IMG/VR virus record: IMGVR_UViG_3300037042_006844
Location: 1-64,000 of that record
Reading direction: 5' to 3' (one strand)
Origin: a virus
DNA: 64,000 nucleotides
The notes under the pieces were generated by a model. That model had not been told where the DNA came from, did no database searches, and was given only the letters and a program-made list of their open reading frames with translations. Position numbers and translations under genes: made by a program. Positions 8,038 through 15,804 of this stretch are shown piece after piece (position 1 is the stretch's first letter; each line of letters begins with the position of its first letter).

Positions 8038-8604
8038 TTATGACTGCCTTTCTACGACATTTAGTTTGCTCAATCTGCTATAATGAGTATTGCAAAGAAA
8101 ACTCCAAGATTTGTCGGGATGACCTCCCAAAAATTGCTCTTGAATAACATTGTCAATTTCGTAAAACCGCTCATTATAAAGCAGAATATCGCCGATTTCT
8201 GGGAAAAACCCAGTTCTGACACAATCACGCTCTCTGAATTTATAGACCACACTTTGATTACGATCAGGTCCAAACCCTTGATTATCATCACCAGATATGT
8301 CCTCACGTTGAATCAACGCGGTCATGTCGATACCAGAGTAAAAAGTCTTGCCAGTATCGCTTGAACTTTCTCCGTAAACATTGACAGAGGTTTCTGCCGC
8401 TGCAATTTTGAACAATTGCACAACACACTCAATGATATCTCCAAGCAGTTCTGCATTAACAGAGCCGAGCATGTTCATATCACGCTGCGAAAAGAACCTA
8501 CCGGGCGAATAGGTCGGACTATAAATACCCACGTCTTTACGTCCGTTCGTCCAGTATTGCGGAAAAAGGTTTTTCGGATACTGTTTTGTTACTGGTGCAG
8601 CCAT
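8038..8604 (-). CDS. gp14: Neck protein (gp14-like)
   Basis: The 188-aa protein sits between gp13-like and gp15-like genes, the T4 position of gene 14. It has the pattern I associate with gp14 of T4-like marine phages: MLGSVNAELLGDIIECVVQ near the N-terminus, then FYSGIDMTALI, GFGPDRNQSVVYKFRE and a C-terminal EQFLGGHPDKSWSF. gp14 joins gp13 in sealing the filled head before tail attachment. AGGA stands 6 nt upstream of the ATG and a CATTTATA variant of the late motif lies within the end of the gp13 gene. Confidence 0.75.
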   Translation of the reverse strand: MAAPVTKQYPKNLFPQYWTNGRKDVGIYSPTYSPGRFFSQRDMNMLGSVNAELLGDIIECVVQLFKIAAAETSVNVYGESSSDTGKTFYSGIDMTALIQREDISGDDNQGFGPDRNQSVVYKFRERDCVRTGFFPEIGDILLYNERFYEIDNVIQEQFLGGHPDKSWSFLCNTHYSRLSKLNVVERQS

Positions 8605-8608
8605 GTTT

Positions 8609-9847
8609 TCATCCTATATAAATGTGGAGTGGAACCTTGGACAACATTTTGTTCATTGCTTCAGATTCTTTGTCTTTATTTTCAAGCTGGTTCACGCGCA
8701 ATGTTTTCTCAAGCATATCTCGAAGTTTTTCAAGCAATGCGTCTTTTTCTTCCTTAGCTTCACTGCGCAGTTCGGCACCATCTAAAGTGACTTCGCCACC
8801 TGGAATTGGCACAGTGCTATATTTTTGCAAAATACGACCCAACGTTTCTTTACACAATGCCAAGAAATACTTTTTGATCCACTGTTTGCCAGGTTGATTG
8901 ATTTTACAATATTGGCAAAATTCATACGGAACATCACTAGGATCGCTCACAAACTGGTATCTCGATCCGCTAAGGAAGTTGGTAATATCCTTATCGCTTT
9001 CAACGTAATAATCGATCCAGATGTTCATATCGTGGTCTGGAATGGGAAAAATACGCAGCATGTTATTACCGAAAATTTCAAATCCAAAATGGCTTTTACG
9101 CACCAAATCGTTGAATTCGATGGCTTGGATACGCTCCAAATCTTCGAAAATTGGGGTCATCAAAAACTGGGTTGCTGGGCTATATCCACTGAAGCCCATT
9201 TCTTGGAGGACGTTTGAATAACTCATACCAGTCATACTGAATGGGTCATAAATACGTGCTACAGCAGGTGGTCGAAAATGAAATACTCGGCGAACTTCGA
9301 TACGAGAACTGCTCAAATGCTCGACATCTTGACCGATCAGTTTATTCAAATCGAACACTTGTTGGCTGCCTTTTGGACCGCCATAATTGCTATGCACGCT
9401 GGCAGTGACAGCAATACTAGTGCGTTTCATGGGGGTTTCTCCACCAACCAATGCTTCACTACCATACTGCTTGCTGAGTTGCACAACAAACGGAAGACCC
9501 GATCCTTTTACACCCATACCAGTGAGGTTTGGATATTGGTCTTGAGATATACCTTGCACATTTACCATGTTATTAACGATATTGAACTCGTTGATAACAC
9601 GATTGTATTCCAAAACCGACTCTTCAAAACATGCGTAGAAATTTACGTCGATCATTTCAATATCGACTATGGGATAACCCAAACGTTTTGCTGCCCACAT
9701 GGCACTCCCGCTGCAATCGGTTTCAAATGTAGACTCGACACCGCTACAGCTTTCGCCCAGATAATAGCCAAATGGCACCGAAGCCGAATTTACGGAACTG
9801 CCGCTTCCCGGCCATCTAACACGATCCTGATCAAGATTAGCACTCAT
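8609..9847 (-). CDS. gp13: Neck protein (gp13-like)
   Basis: The 412-aa product matches T4 gp13 in length class and in its conserved C-terminal half: IWIDYYVESDKDI, then PGKQWIKKYFLALCKETLG and the PIPGGEVTLDGAELRSEA segment, followed by a coiled-coil tail (DALLEKLRDMLEKTLRVNQ). gp13 forms the head-to-tail connector ring under the portal. An exact TATTTATA lies 4 nt upstream of the ATG. The neck, tail completion and fibre genes read in the same direction and may be one late unit. Confidence 0.85.
   Translation of the reverse strand: MSANLDQDRVRWPGSGSSVNSASVPFGYYLGESCSGVESTFETDCSGSAMWAAKRLGYPIVDIEMIDVNFYACFEESVLEYNRVINEFNIVNNMVNVQGISQDQYPNLTGMGVKGSGLPFVVQLSKQYGSEALVGGETPMKRTSIAVTASVHSNYGGPKGSQQVFDLNKLIGQDVEHLSSSRIEVRRVFHFRPPAVARIYDPFSMTGMSYSNVLQEMGFSGYSPATQFLMTPIFEDLERIQAIEFNDLVRKSHFGFEIFGNNMLRIFPIPDHDMNIWIDYYVESDKDITNFLSGSRYQFVSDPSDVPYEFCQYCKINQPGKQWIKKYFLALCKETLGRILQKYSTVPIPGGEVTLDGAELRSEAKEEKDALLEKLRDMLEKTLRVNQLENKDKESEAMNKMLSKVPLHIYIG
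8617..8624 (-). promoter_or_regulatory. Putative late promoter (variant), gp14-like gene
   Basis: CATTTATA on the sense strand, 12 nt upstream of the ATG, overlapping the end of the gp13 coding region. Confidence 0.4.
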
Positions 9848-9851
9848 TAAA

Positions 9852-9859
9852 TATAAATA
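9852..9859 (-). promoter_or_regulatory. Putative late promoter, neck module
   Basis: Exact TATTTATA on the sense strand, 4 nt upstream of the gp13-like start codon. Confidence 0.65.
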
Positions 9860-9887
9860 TCGCTATGTTCGATATTAGTGCCAATTT

Positions 9888-10049
9888 CTATTCTATTGTT
9901 GGGTCGTTTTCGTCCAAATAGATAGTCGCCAATATTTTATAATCGGAAACGGGAGCCGTTTTAGGCGCAGTCTCCCGACGCAATTTTTCTTCTTTGAGCT
10001 TTTTGGCTCGGAGGACTTTTTGTAGAGTGGTCTTTACTTTCTGATTCAT
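9888..10049 (-). CDS. Small basic protein of unknown function, 53 aa
   Basis: I place the start at the ATG at 10047-10049 (MNQKVKTTLQ), not at an in-frame ATG 48 nt upstream. The exact TATTTATA motif at 10069-10076 lies between the two and would leave the upstream codon outside the transcript. The product has a very basic helix in its first 30 residues (VLRAKKLKEEKLRRE) and an acidic C-terminus (DENDPTIE). I recognise no family. Confidence 0.55.
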   Translation of the reverse strand: MNQKVKTTLQKVLRAKKLKEEKLRRETAPKTAPVSDYKILATIYLDENDPTIE

Positions 10050-10068
10050 AAACGATGCGTTCTTCGGG

Positions 10069-10076
10069 TATAAATA
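10069..10076 (-). promoter_or_regulatory. Putative late promoter, 53-aa protein gene
   Basis: Exact TATTTATA on the sense strand, 19 nt upstream of the chosen ATG; the only in-frame upstream ATG lies before it. Confidence 0.6.
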
Positions 10077-10103
10077 TACCCCGTGCAACAAGAACACGCC
10101 GAA

Positions 10104-11117
10104 TTATACAGTTTTCAGAAACTCGTCGGTATCCCTGCGCAGTTCATCTTCTGGAACACTGTCAATTTTGTCTCCGTATTTTTGAGTCCAGAACAACTTG
10201 ATTTTACCAAGCATTGGTCCTGGCTTAATTTGGGGAAAGTTCTTCATGATCCAATCGCCCCCATATTGGCTTTTGGCTGGAGCGAAGGCTTCTATTTCAG
10301 CCTGCTTTTTCACCATGTCGGCGTATTTGTCTGGAAATTGTGTTTTGATGTAATGATCGGCATCGGGCTGAGTTCTATGCTTTTTGAGAGCTATTAACTT
10401 GGCTTTTATCTCTTGAGCAGTTGGGCGACCCGCACGCATACGTTTGCGGTCACTGTTGTTCAAACCAACGCCTTCAAAATAGCTACTGTCGAAAAGATCG
10501 GTATAGCTGATAAAGTTAACGATGTCGTCGATAGTTTTGATATCATCGAATTTGCCCAAAATTGGGGTATACCCCAGCATTTTGAGTCCGTCCCTAAGAT
10601 TTTTGGTCAAAAGGATATAGTGATACTGCCCCTTTTTATCTTCATAGATTTTGAAGAATCCATCGGTGCCATACTTGAAATGTAATCTGCGAGAAAACAC
10701 GCCCAAAATACCACTAAAATCGTTATAACTCAAATAGTCGTATTGGGCATCATAATCGTCCGCACCAGCATACAAAAAGTCTACGTGAACGGTTTTGCCA
10801 GGAGCTGACTCGCTGCTATACAACACACTATAGATATTGCCATTTTTACTGTAGTCTTTGATCAGCGGTCCCAAGTAAGTAAATAATGCATTTTTGACGT
10901 TCGGATTTCCGCTGACAACGATATCGATATCGCCATGATCGGCTTTGGCGGGCAGTGCTTTGCTCAACTTAAACTTGTCAAACCTATCACCAAGCCTATG
11001 TTTCAGTTCATCGAAAATAGTGTTCATCTCGGTGGTAGATACCCGTTGAGCACGACTCCCAAACAGCTTTCCACCCTCTTTTATCAGCCCCGTTAATATG
11101 TTGCCCAGTTTAATCAT
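10104..11117 (-). CDS. Pol beta-type nucleotidyltransferase-like protein
   Basis: This 337-aa protein contains a minimal nucleotidyltransferase core: LSKALPAKADHGDIDIVV supplies two metal-binding Asp residues and KTVHVDFLYAG the third. The middle part (FSRRLHFKYGTDGFF, YHYILLTKNLRDGLKMLGYTP) and a helical C-terminal half follow. The start MIKLGNILT at 11117 is chosen over an ATG 27 nt upstream because its ATGA overlaps the restored stop of the YkgJ-like frame at 11114-11116, and because three proteins here begin with MIKL. The substrate is unknown. The enzyme is distinct from the HAD-fused nucleotidyltransferase at 771-1934, and the two may act in the same nucleic-acid end-processing pathway (inference). 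Confidence 0.65.
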   Translation of the reverse strand: MIKLGNILTGLIKEGGKLFGSRAQRVSTTEMNTIFDELKHRLGDRFDKFKLSKALPAKADHGDIDIVVSGNPNVKNALFTYLGPLIKDYSKNGNIYSVLYSSESAPGKTVHVDFLYAGADDYDAQYDYLSYNDFSGILGVFSRRLHFKYGTDGFFKIYEDKKGQYHYILLTKNLRDGLKMLGYTPILGKFDDIKTIDDIVNFISYTDLFDSSYFEGVGLNNSDRKRMRAGRPTAQEIKAKLIALKKHRTQPDADHYIKTQFPDKYADMVKKQAEIEAFAPAKSQYGGDWIMKNFPQIKPGPMLGKIKLFWTQKYGDKIDSVPEDELRRDTDEFLKTV

Positions 11118-11511
11118 ACTGGTTCTTTCATAAAGAATTTCCAAAATTCAACATCCACCGTTTTGATATCGGGATCGATATGTTGAGCAGTTTCGATGAT
11201 AATTTTGCTTTGTGGGCATCTATCATGCAGCTTCACATACACCGAATTATTATCAAACTTATATTGAAATATATATATGGATAAATTCTACATTCCATCG
11301 GTCTTCTGTCATATATTCCACATCTGTCATTGACCAAAAACTTGCAATTCCCGTCGACTCCCCTTTTTATTCTATAAATCACACCATTTTTTGTGTCCAA
11401 ATCATCCACATCAAATTTCGATATTTCATGTGGCAATAAAATGGGAGCGTTCACATCCACGTTCTTTCCACAACATTTTTCTGTGCAAATTCCACAATTC
11501 AGCGTTATCAT
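11114..11511 (-). pseudogene. YkgJ/UPF0153-type cysteine-cluster protein, frameshifted in an (AT)5 run
   Basis: The first 92 codons (11511-11233) encode a typical YkgJ metal-chelating cluster: CGICTEKCCG near the N-terminus and CKFLVNDRCGIYDRRPMECR further on. The frame then stops at TGA. Removing one 2-bp unit from the (AT)5 run at 11269-11278 restores a continuous frame that continues FQYKFDNNSVYVKLHDRCPQ and ends at 11114, in an ATGA overlap with the nucleotidyltransferase gene. The restored tail contains another family-like motif (KLHDRCPQ), so the downstream frame is real. The gene may be broken, phase-variable by slippage, subject to programmed frameshifting, or misassembled by one repeat unit. 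The intact form would be 131 aa. TATTTATG lies 23 nt upstream. Confidence 0.75.
11269..11278. repeat. (AT)5 dinucleotide run at the YkgJ frameshift
   Basis: Five AT units interrupt the cysteine-cluster gene. Four units would leave the gene in frame. Confidence 0.85.
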
Positions 11512-11534
11512 AGGTTTCCAACTCCGCCCTATAA

Positions 11535-11542
11535 CATAAATA
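11535..11542 (-). promoter_or_regulatory. Putative late promoter (variant), YkgJ-like gene
   Basis: TATTTATG on the sense strand, 23 nt upstream of the ATG, arranged divergently with the plus-strand motif at 11565-11572. Confidence 0.45.
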
Positions 11543-11564
11543 GGTTTTGGCTATAAAAAAACGA

Positions 11565-11572
11565 TATTTATA
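11565..11572 (+). promoter_or_regulatory. Putative late promoter, lipoprotein gene
   Basis: Exact TATTTATA on the plus strand, 4 nt before the ATG. Its orientation relative to the gene matches the minus-strand cases, which shows that the motif is directional. Confidence 0.65.
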
Positions 11573-11576
11573 ATGT

Positions 11577-12530
11577 ATGAAGAAGTCATTTACAACTCTG
11601 GTTCTACTATTGTTTTTGTCTGGATGCGGCACAATCATTCCCGATAACCAAAATGGTAGTCAAAAAAAGATCGCCAACAAAACTGAAGCGGTCACTGATG
11701 CCAAAAGCAAAATTGCCGCAAACACCGAAGAAAAATTGATACAAGTATCAGGACTAAGCTACGGAGTTGGCTACAGTCTCGATCACGTTCCGTTGACCAA
11801 CAAGATCAATGAAATTGAAACAGCCAAAGAGTTGAACAGCAGAATCGTCAGCATTGCTGGTTCTCCAGATTTGGATGAAATGAACCGAATCAAACAAACT
11901 GTAGACCTTTTGAACAGCGAAGTCAAGAAAGAAAGGGACAAAGGAGCCAAACTTTTGACAGACAAAGATCAGGAGATCATGATTGTTCAAAAAGAAAAAG
12001 AAGCCCTTAAAGCCAACTTGGAACGTAAAGTTGAAGACTTGACCAAGGCTGCAAAGAAGCAAGCCGAAGAATCTGATAGCAACAAAGTGGTGATTGAAAA
12101 CGTCAATAAATGGTTTGGATTGGGTGCCGTTTTCTATGGTCTCAAACGATTTGTCACTACTTGTATTGTGGGCATTTTGGTGTTTGGTGTTGCATTTTTG
12201 GTGCTGCGCCTTCTTGCCGCAACAAATCCAATCGCCGCAAGCATTTTCTCGGTGTTCAACATCATTGGTGCTGGAGTGATTCACACGGTGCGTGGTATAG
12301 CACCAAAAGCATTGAATTTTAGTGGGTTTTCATCCACAAACGAAGTTCAAAAATACAAAAACACTTTGGCTAAATTGGTGGACAACATTGAAGAAGTTCA
12401 GATTAAAAACACTGCCCCAGATGCAACCATCTCACTAAAAGATTTGCTTGATCATTTTGACAAAGAATTGGATCAAGCTGATAAAGATGTGATTACAGAA
12501 CTCAAAACTGAATTGCGATGGAAAAAATAA
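11577..12530 (+). CDS. Lipoprotein with coiled coil and C-terminal membrane segments (spanin-like?)
   Basis: The 317-aa product starts with a lipoprotein signal peptide (MKKSFTTLVLLLFLSGCG) with lipobox LSGC and Cys17 as the probable acylation site. Residues 95-170 form a long charged coiled coil (EVKKERDKGAKLLTDKDQEI). Residues about 188-242 contain two hydrophobic segments (CIVGILVFGVAFLVLRLL and ASIFSVFNIIGAGVI). The C-terminal 70 residues are helical and charged. An outer-membrane lipid anchor joined by a periplasmic coiled coil to an inner-membrane segment is the layout of unimolecular spanins, which disrupt the outer membrane at lysis. This protein is longer than known u-spanins, so that role is inference. 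A superinfection-exclusion lipoprotein is an alternative. Confidence 0.7.
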   Translation: MKKSFTTLVLLLFLSGCGTIIPDNQNGSQKKIANKTEAVTDAKSKIAANTEEKLIQVSGLSYGVGYSLDHVPLTNKINEIETAKELNSRIVSIAGSPDLDEMNRIKQTVDLLNSEVKKERDKGAKLLTDKDQEIMIVQKEKEALKANLERKVEDLTKAAKKQAEESDSNKVVIENVNKWFGLGAVFYGLKRFVTTCIVGILVFGVAFLVLRLLAATNPIAASIFSVFNIIGAGVIHTVRGIAPKALNFSGFSSTNEVQKYKNTLAKLVDNIEEVQIKNTAPDATISLKDLLDHFDKELDQADKDVITELKTELRWKK

Positions 12531-12535
12531 AAAGA

Positions 12536-12564
12536 TTGACGTTCACACAACTCTGTGCTAATAT
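12536..12564 (+). promoter_or_regulatory. Sigma70-type early promoter, Mom-like gene
   Basis: TTGACG (12536-12541), a 17-nt spacer and TAATAT (12559-12564) nearly match the bacterial consensus. Only 6 nt separate the -10 box from the ATG, so the transcript would be leaderless or almost so. Confidence 0.7.
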
Positions 12565-12570
12565 AAAAAC

Positions 12571-13344
12571 ATGGCAGAGTCCTATTGCGACACATCACTA
12601 ATTTATTTGGAGCCAATCAGCAAACCGATTGCCCGCAGCATGATCGAAAAAAACCACTATAGTCACAAGTGGTCTTGCTGCACCGTGGCTTACGGGGTTT
12701 TCTACAAAGAATACATCGAAAGCACATTTTTCGGTGGTTATCAGAGTAAACTAATCGGAGTATTGGTTTATGGAAATGCAGTGGGAAGATGCGCCAGCAA
12801 AAGCATCAGTCCTCTATTAGCCAACGATAATGTATTTGAACTCACCCGCTTGTGGGTCGCAGATGGCTATGGAAAAAACATAGAAAGTTATTGTATAGCT
12901 GAAAGCTTTCGGTTGTTAAACAAAGAATATCCCAAAATCAAATGCATATTGACCTATGCTGATAGCGAAGAAGGTCATCGTGGCATCATCTATCAAGCAT
13001 CTGGATTTATTTATCAAGGGGACAATTACGTCGATATTGCAATTATGCCGAACTACAGTGTAAGTTTGGACGGTCCTCCGAGCTACAAATGGATTCATAG
13101 TCGCAGTGTGTATAACCGATGGAAATCACACAATGTTGACAAGCTGAAAGAACGAATCGGCAAAACGTTTTGGCGCAAACGTGAAAGCGGAAAGCATCGC
13201 TATGTCAAATTCATTTGTGGCAAAATTGAAAACAAACGACTCAGAAAATCTTTGAAACACAAAGAATTGCCGTATCCAAAAGGTGCGATTTTCAAAGAAG
13301 TTGTCACTGAACACGTTGTGGACAGTTCACAGTCTTTCTTCTAA
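12571..13344 (+). CDS. Mom-like DNA modification protein (GNAT fold)
   Basis: The 257-aa protein shows the pattern of the phage Mu Mom family, GNAT-fold enzymes that hypermodify adenines in phage DNA and protect it from restriction. Visible landmarks are NHYSHKW (residues 28-34), the ELTRLW strand (90-95), a helix IAESFRLLNKEYP, and YADSEEGH (129-136) followed by GIIYQASGFIYQG (138-150). A basic C-terminal extension (residues 180-240) may bind DNA. It has a host-type promoter instead of the late octamer, which fits early synthesis. A different Mom/GNAT-related activity cannot be excluded. The gene converges on the minus-strand gene at 13351 with a 6-nt gap. Confidence 0.75.
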   Translation: MAESYCDTSLIYLEPISKPIARSMIEKNHYSHKWSCCTVAYGVFYKEYIESTFFGGYQSKLIGVLVYGNAVGRCASKSISPLLANDNVFELTRLWVADGYGKNIESYCIAESFRLLNKEYPKIKCILTYADSEEGHRGIIYQASGFIYQGDNYVDIAIMPNYSVSLDGPPSYKWIHSRSVYNRWKSHNVDKLKERIGKTFWRKRESGKHRYVKFICGKIENKRLRKSLKHKELPYPKGAIFKEVVTEHVVDSSQSFF

Positions 13345-13350
13345 AACCGT

Positions 13351-13728
13351 TTAATTTTTGTAAAACTTCAATGTTTTTACCACTTTATCCAGACCCAAAT
13401 TTTTGAAGTTCAAATCGTCTTTCTTTTTACCCTGAAAGCTTTCGTGGTGGATGCTTACATCAAACCTTTTCATATCTTTGTCAAGAGGAATCACTGTAGC
13501 AGAATAATATGACACGGTGTTACTGTTTGGCAATACCAGAAACATTCCGAATCCTTTATCATATTTTTTAGTCCACGCATCTTTTCCAGACTCGAAATAT
13601 TTTGTCTCAGACACGTTGACCCCTCTTACATCATCTTGTGATCGGCGCAGTTTGGAAATTATTGTTTGAATAAGAGTGGGTTCATCGATCACTTCTTTGA
13701 TCAGTTGTATCAATTCTGTTTTTGTCAT
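13351..13728 (-). CDS. Unknown protein, 125 aa
   Basis: The product begins with a short amphipathic helix (TKTELIQLIKEVIDEPTLIQ), a start often seen in small T4-like phage proteins. A beta-rich part follows (GFGMFLVLPNSNTVSYYSATV, FDVSIHHESFQ) and the protein ends in a basic helix. I recognise no catalytic motif. A TATTTATT late-type motif lies 5 nt before the ATG, so it is probably a late gene. It lies downstream of the endonuclease-methyltransferase and its terminator. Confidence 0.65.
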   Translation of the reverse strand: MTKTELIQLIKEVIDEPTLIQTIISKLRRSQDDVRGVNVSETKYFESGKDAWTKKYDKGFGMFLVLPNSNTVSYYSATVIPLDKDMKRFDVSIHHESFQGKKKDDLNFKNLGLDKVVKTLKFYKN

Positions 13729-13733
13729 ATATT

Positions 13734-13741
13734 AATAAATA
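13734..13741 (-). promoter_or_regulatory. Putative late promoter (variant), 125-aa protein gene
   Basis: TATTTATT on the sense strand, 5 nt upstream of the ATG and directly after the terminator of the preceding gene. Confidence 0.5.
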
Positions 13742-13742
13742 G

Positions 13743-13764
13743 AAAAACCCCAGCTGGGGTTTTT
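13743..13764. terminator. Palindromic terminator after the endonuclease-methyltransferase
   Basis: A perfect 22-nt palindrome with a run of five A, four C, central AGCT, four G and five T can form a strong hairpin. On the minus strand it lies 16 nt after the stop at 13780. Its stem is nearly the same sequence as the terminator behind the capsid gene at 15842-15869. Confidence 0.8.
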
Positions 13765-13779
13765 TCGTCATGTAGTTGA

Positions 13780-15768
13780 TTAAATTTCAACAATGGCCTC
13801 TCGTTTATTTGCAGAATTTTTATCAAAATGACTTGTGTTTGATACTATATACGAGTTTATATTGGTCCAATTCAGCCGTTCGCTTAATTCGCTGGACACA
13901 TTAATGTAACATTTCTTACCCGAATATTTTTCAATTGCGGCGATGAACGTATTTTTCCAATCATTAAACGATCCGTGCGCAGTGCTGTTGCTGTAAATCT
14001 CAAGATCGTAATACGGAATGCTAGTAAAAATCAAATCAAACCGACGATCTGTTGAAAACTCCTCAAATTTACAATTGTGAATTTCTACATTGGTTAAATT
14101 TGCATTTTTAATAAAAGTCTGCAATTCACCGAATGTTTCAACGTTTGGTTCACATCCGATATACGTGCCATTTGGATATTTACTCTTAAATCCCAATAAT
14201 CTGCCGCCAAATCCACAACACGGGTCCAATACCACAGGCGAGGCCGTGTCCCCCAAATATTTGTGATATATTGCGGCTGCTAATAGCGGCTTAAAAAATG
14301 AAACGGTTATTCTTCTGGCAGACAAACCCTGTATCAATTGGTGTAAACTAAAATCAAATATTTCGCCACTATTATTACAACCGATTCTGTATTTTATAAC
14401 ATCGTGCATGATAGATTCGTCCTCCCACGCAGTTTTCGGCGCAACGTTACCTTTATAACTCGCTCCCCAGTAAGAATGGAAATGATGCTTCAAATAATTA
14501 TTGCCGATTGAATAAATATTGTTTGAAAATTCATTGGATTGCGCATTGTAAATCGATGTATAATCATATTCTCTAATTTTGCGCATAACCAATTCTATGC
14601 TCTCATATAACGGGGGATATGGAAATTCCGGTTGGAAATTGCGAATGAATTTTTTAAGCAACCACAAAAATGACTCAACGTAAGGTTGACCTTTGTCGAT
14701 AATGCAATTTGAAAAATATTCTTTATTTATTACCACATCGTCATATCCTAATACCAAATGGTTAATTTTATTATAACATGCTATATTTTTGATCAAATCG
14801 GTCTCACTGCGCGAGTTCGTTATGAGTGCAGACAAATCACTTTCGCGAATTCTATAAATATTATCGATGGTATTATTTTTTTGGCGATCCGATATAACAC
14901 TAGATAGCAGCTTAAAATTCAAATTTTCAATATTTGTTGGATGCCAATATTCGCCATCGATTTCAATGCACATATTGTGATCCTGTAAATAAAAATCAAC
15001 AGACGCGGACCTATCACCACAATCAACTACGTATGGATGTTTATATTTAATATTAAGAGAATTTAATAATGATTCAAAACATAGTTCTGGTTCTGTATCA
15101 ATAGTATTTATGGCACATTTTCTATTAACTGCACTATCCGACATTTTTTTGACAGCAGTTCGTTTATGCGTTTTACCATACATCGGATTATTGATTCCTA
15201 TTGAATTGTGCCCGGTAATATAATCGATTCTATATGGGTAGTAGTTTAACAACTTAACCGTTTTACCACACCCACATTCACACAGTGGGTGTGTATTATT
15301 AAATATGTGTTGTTTGACATAGGTCGGTTTGTCCAATTTGTGTATTTTTTTAATGTGCCAGCCCAGCAAATTACCGGAAGCAAATTGTTCTCCACAGATC
15401 ACACACGAATGTTTATTTTCTGTAGACATTAACCTATTTTTATATTCAATATTTTTAAGTTTGGATGAGCGATATTCACCACAGCGAATAACATAATCAT
15501 CTGGCGATATGCTATGTGTGTCCCTCAGATGAACAAAAAATCCAACCGAAGAATACTTGTTATTGCACAATTTACACTCAATTTTATTGACAGACCTAAT
15601 ATGCGTTTTACTTTTTTGTTTTCTAAACTCGCCGTATTTACATGCGTATTTATCGGATGTCAGTGCATGTTTCCATTTCAAATGACTTGAAAAGCTGTAT
15701 AATGAAATTTTTTCGCCGCAAATATCACAAGATTTCAACGACGGTTTATTAACAATAGCGCGACTCAT
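13780..15768 (-). CDS. Homing endonuclease-DNA methyltransferase fusion
   Basis: The 662-aa protein (start chosen at the ATG at 15768, just after the promoter) has four parts. Residues 14-143 carry three Ros/MucR-type zinc fingers (CDICG...HLKWKH, CKLCN...HLRDTH, CVICG...HIKKIH). A CECGCGK knot and a NUMOD3-like motif NNPMYGKTHK follow near 163-200. Residues about 226-312 form an EDxHD/Vsr-type nuclease core (ELCFESLLNSL, ASVDFYL, CIEIDGEYWH, IYRIRESDL). Residues 365-662 form a methyltransferase with SAM motif DPCCGFGGRLLG (515-526) and catalytic TSIPYYD (582-588), related to the D/N/S-PPY motif of amino-methyltransferases. It sits directly behind the capsid gene with its own promoter and terminator. 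The fusion suggests a self-protecting homing element or a one-chain restriction-modification enzyme (inference). Confidence 0.8.
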   Translation of the reverse strand: MSRAIVNKPSLKSCDICGEKISLYSFSSHLKWKHALTSDKYACKYGEFRKQKSKTHIRSVNKIECKLCNNKYSSVGFFVHLRDTHSISPDDYVIRCGEYRSSKLKNIEYKNRLMSTENKHSCVICGEQFASGNLLGWHIKKIHKLDKPTYVKQHIFNNTHPLCECGCGKTVKLLNYYPYRIDYITGHNSIGINNPMYGKTHKRTAVKKMSDSAVNRKCAINTIDTEPELCFESLLNSLNIKYKHPYVVDCGDRSASVDFYLQDHNMCIEIDGEYWHPTNIENLNFKLLSSVISDRQKNNTIDNIYRIRESDLSALITNSRSETDLIKNIACYNKINHLVLGYDDVVINKEYFSNCIIDKGQPYVESFLWLLKKFIRNFQPEFPYPPLYESIELVMRKIREYDYTSIYNAQSNEFSNNIYSIGNNYLKHHFHSYWGASYKGNVAPKTAWEDESIMHDVIKYRIGCNNSGEIFDFSLHQLIQGLSARRITVSFFKPLLAAAIYHKYLGDTASPVVLDPCCGFGGRLLGFKSKYPNGTYIGCEPNVETFGELQTFIKNANLTNVEIHNCKFEEFSTDRRFDLIFTSIPYYDLEIYSNSTAHGSFNDWKNTFIAAIEKYSGKKCYINVSSELSERLNWTNINSYIVSNTSHFDKNSANKREAIVEI

Positions 15769-15784
15769 GTGTATAACTATACAC
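15769..15784. repeat. Perfect inverted repeat over the promoter of the endonuclease-methyltransferase
   Basis: GTGTATA and TATACAC arms are separated by 2 nt, immediately before the ATG and overlapping the -10 box. It could be an operator, or a hairpin at the 5' end of the mRNA. Confidence 0.6.
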
Positions 15785-15804
15785 GATACGCTAAGAAAAT
15801 GCAA
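15776..15804 (-). promoter_or_regulatory. Sigma70-like promoter, endonuclease-methyltransferase gene
   Basis: The sense strand reads TTGCAT (15804-15799), a 17-nt spacer and TATAGT (15781-15776). The ATG follows after 7 nt, so the transcript would be nearly leaderless. Confidence 0.6.
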
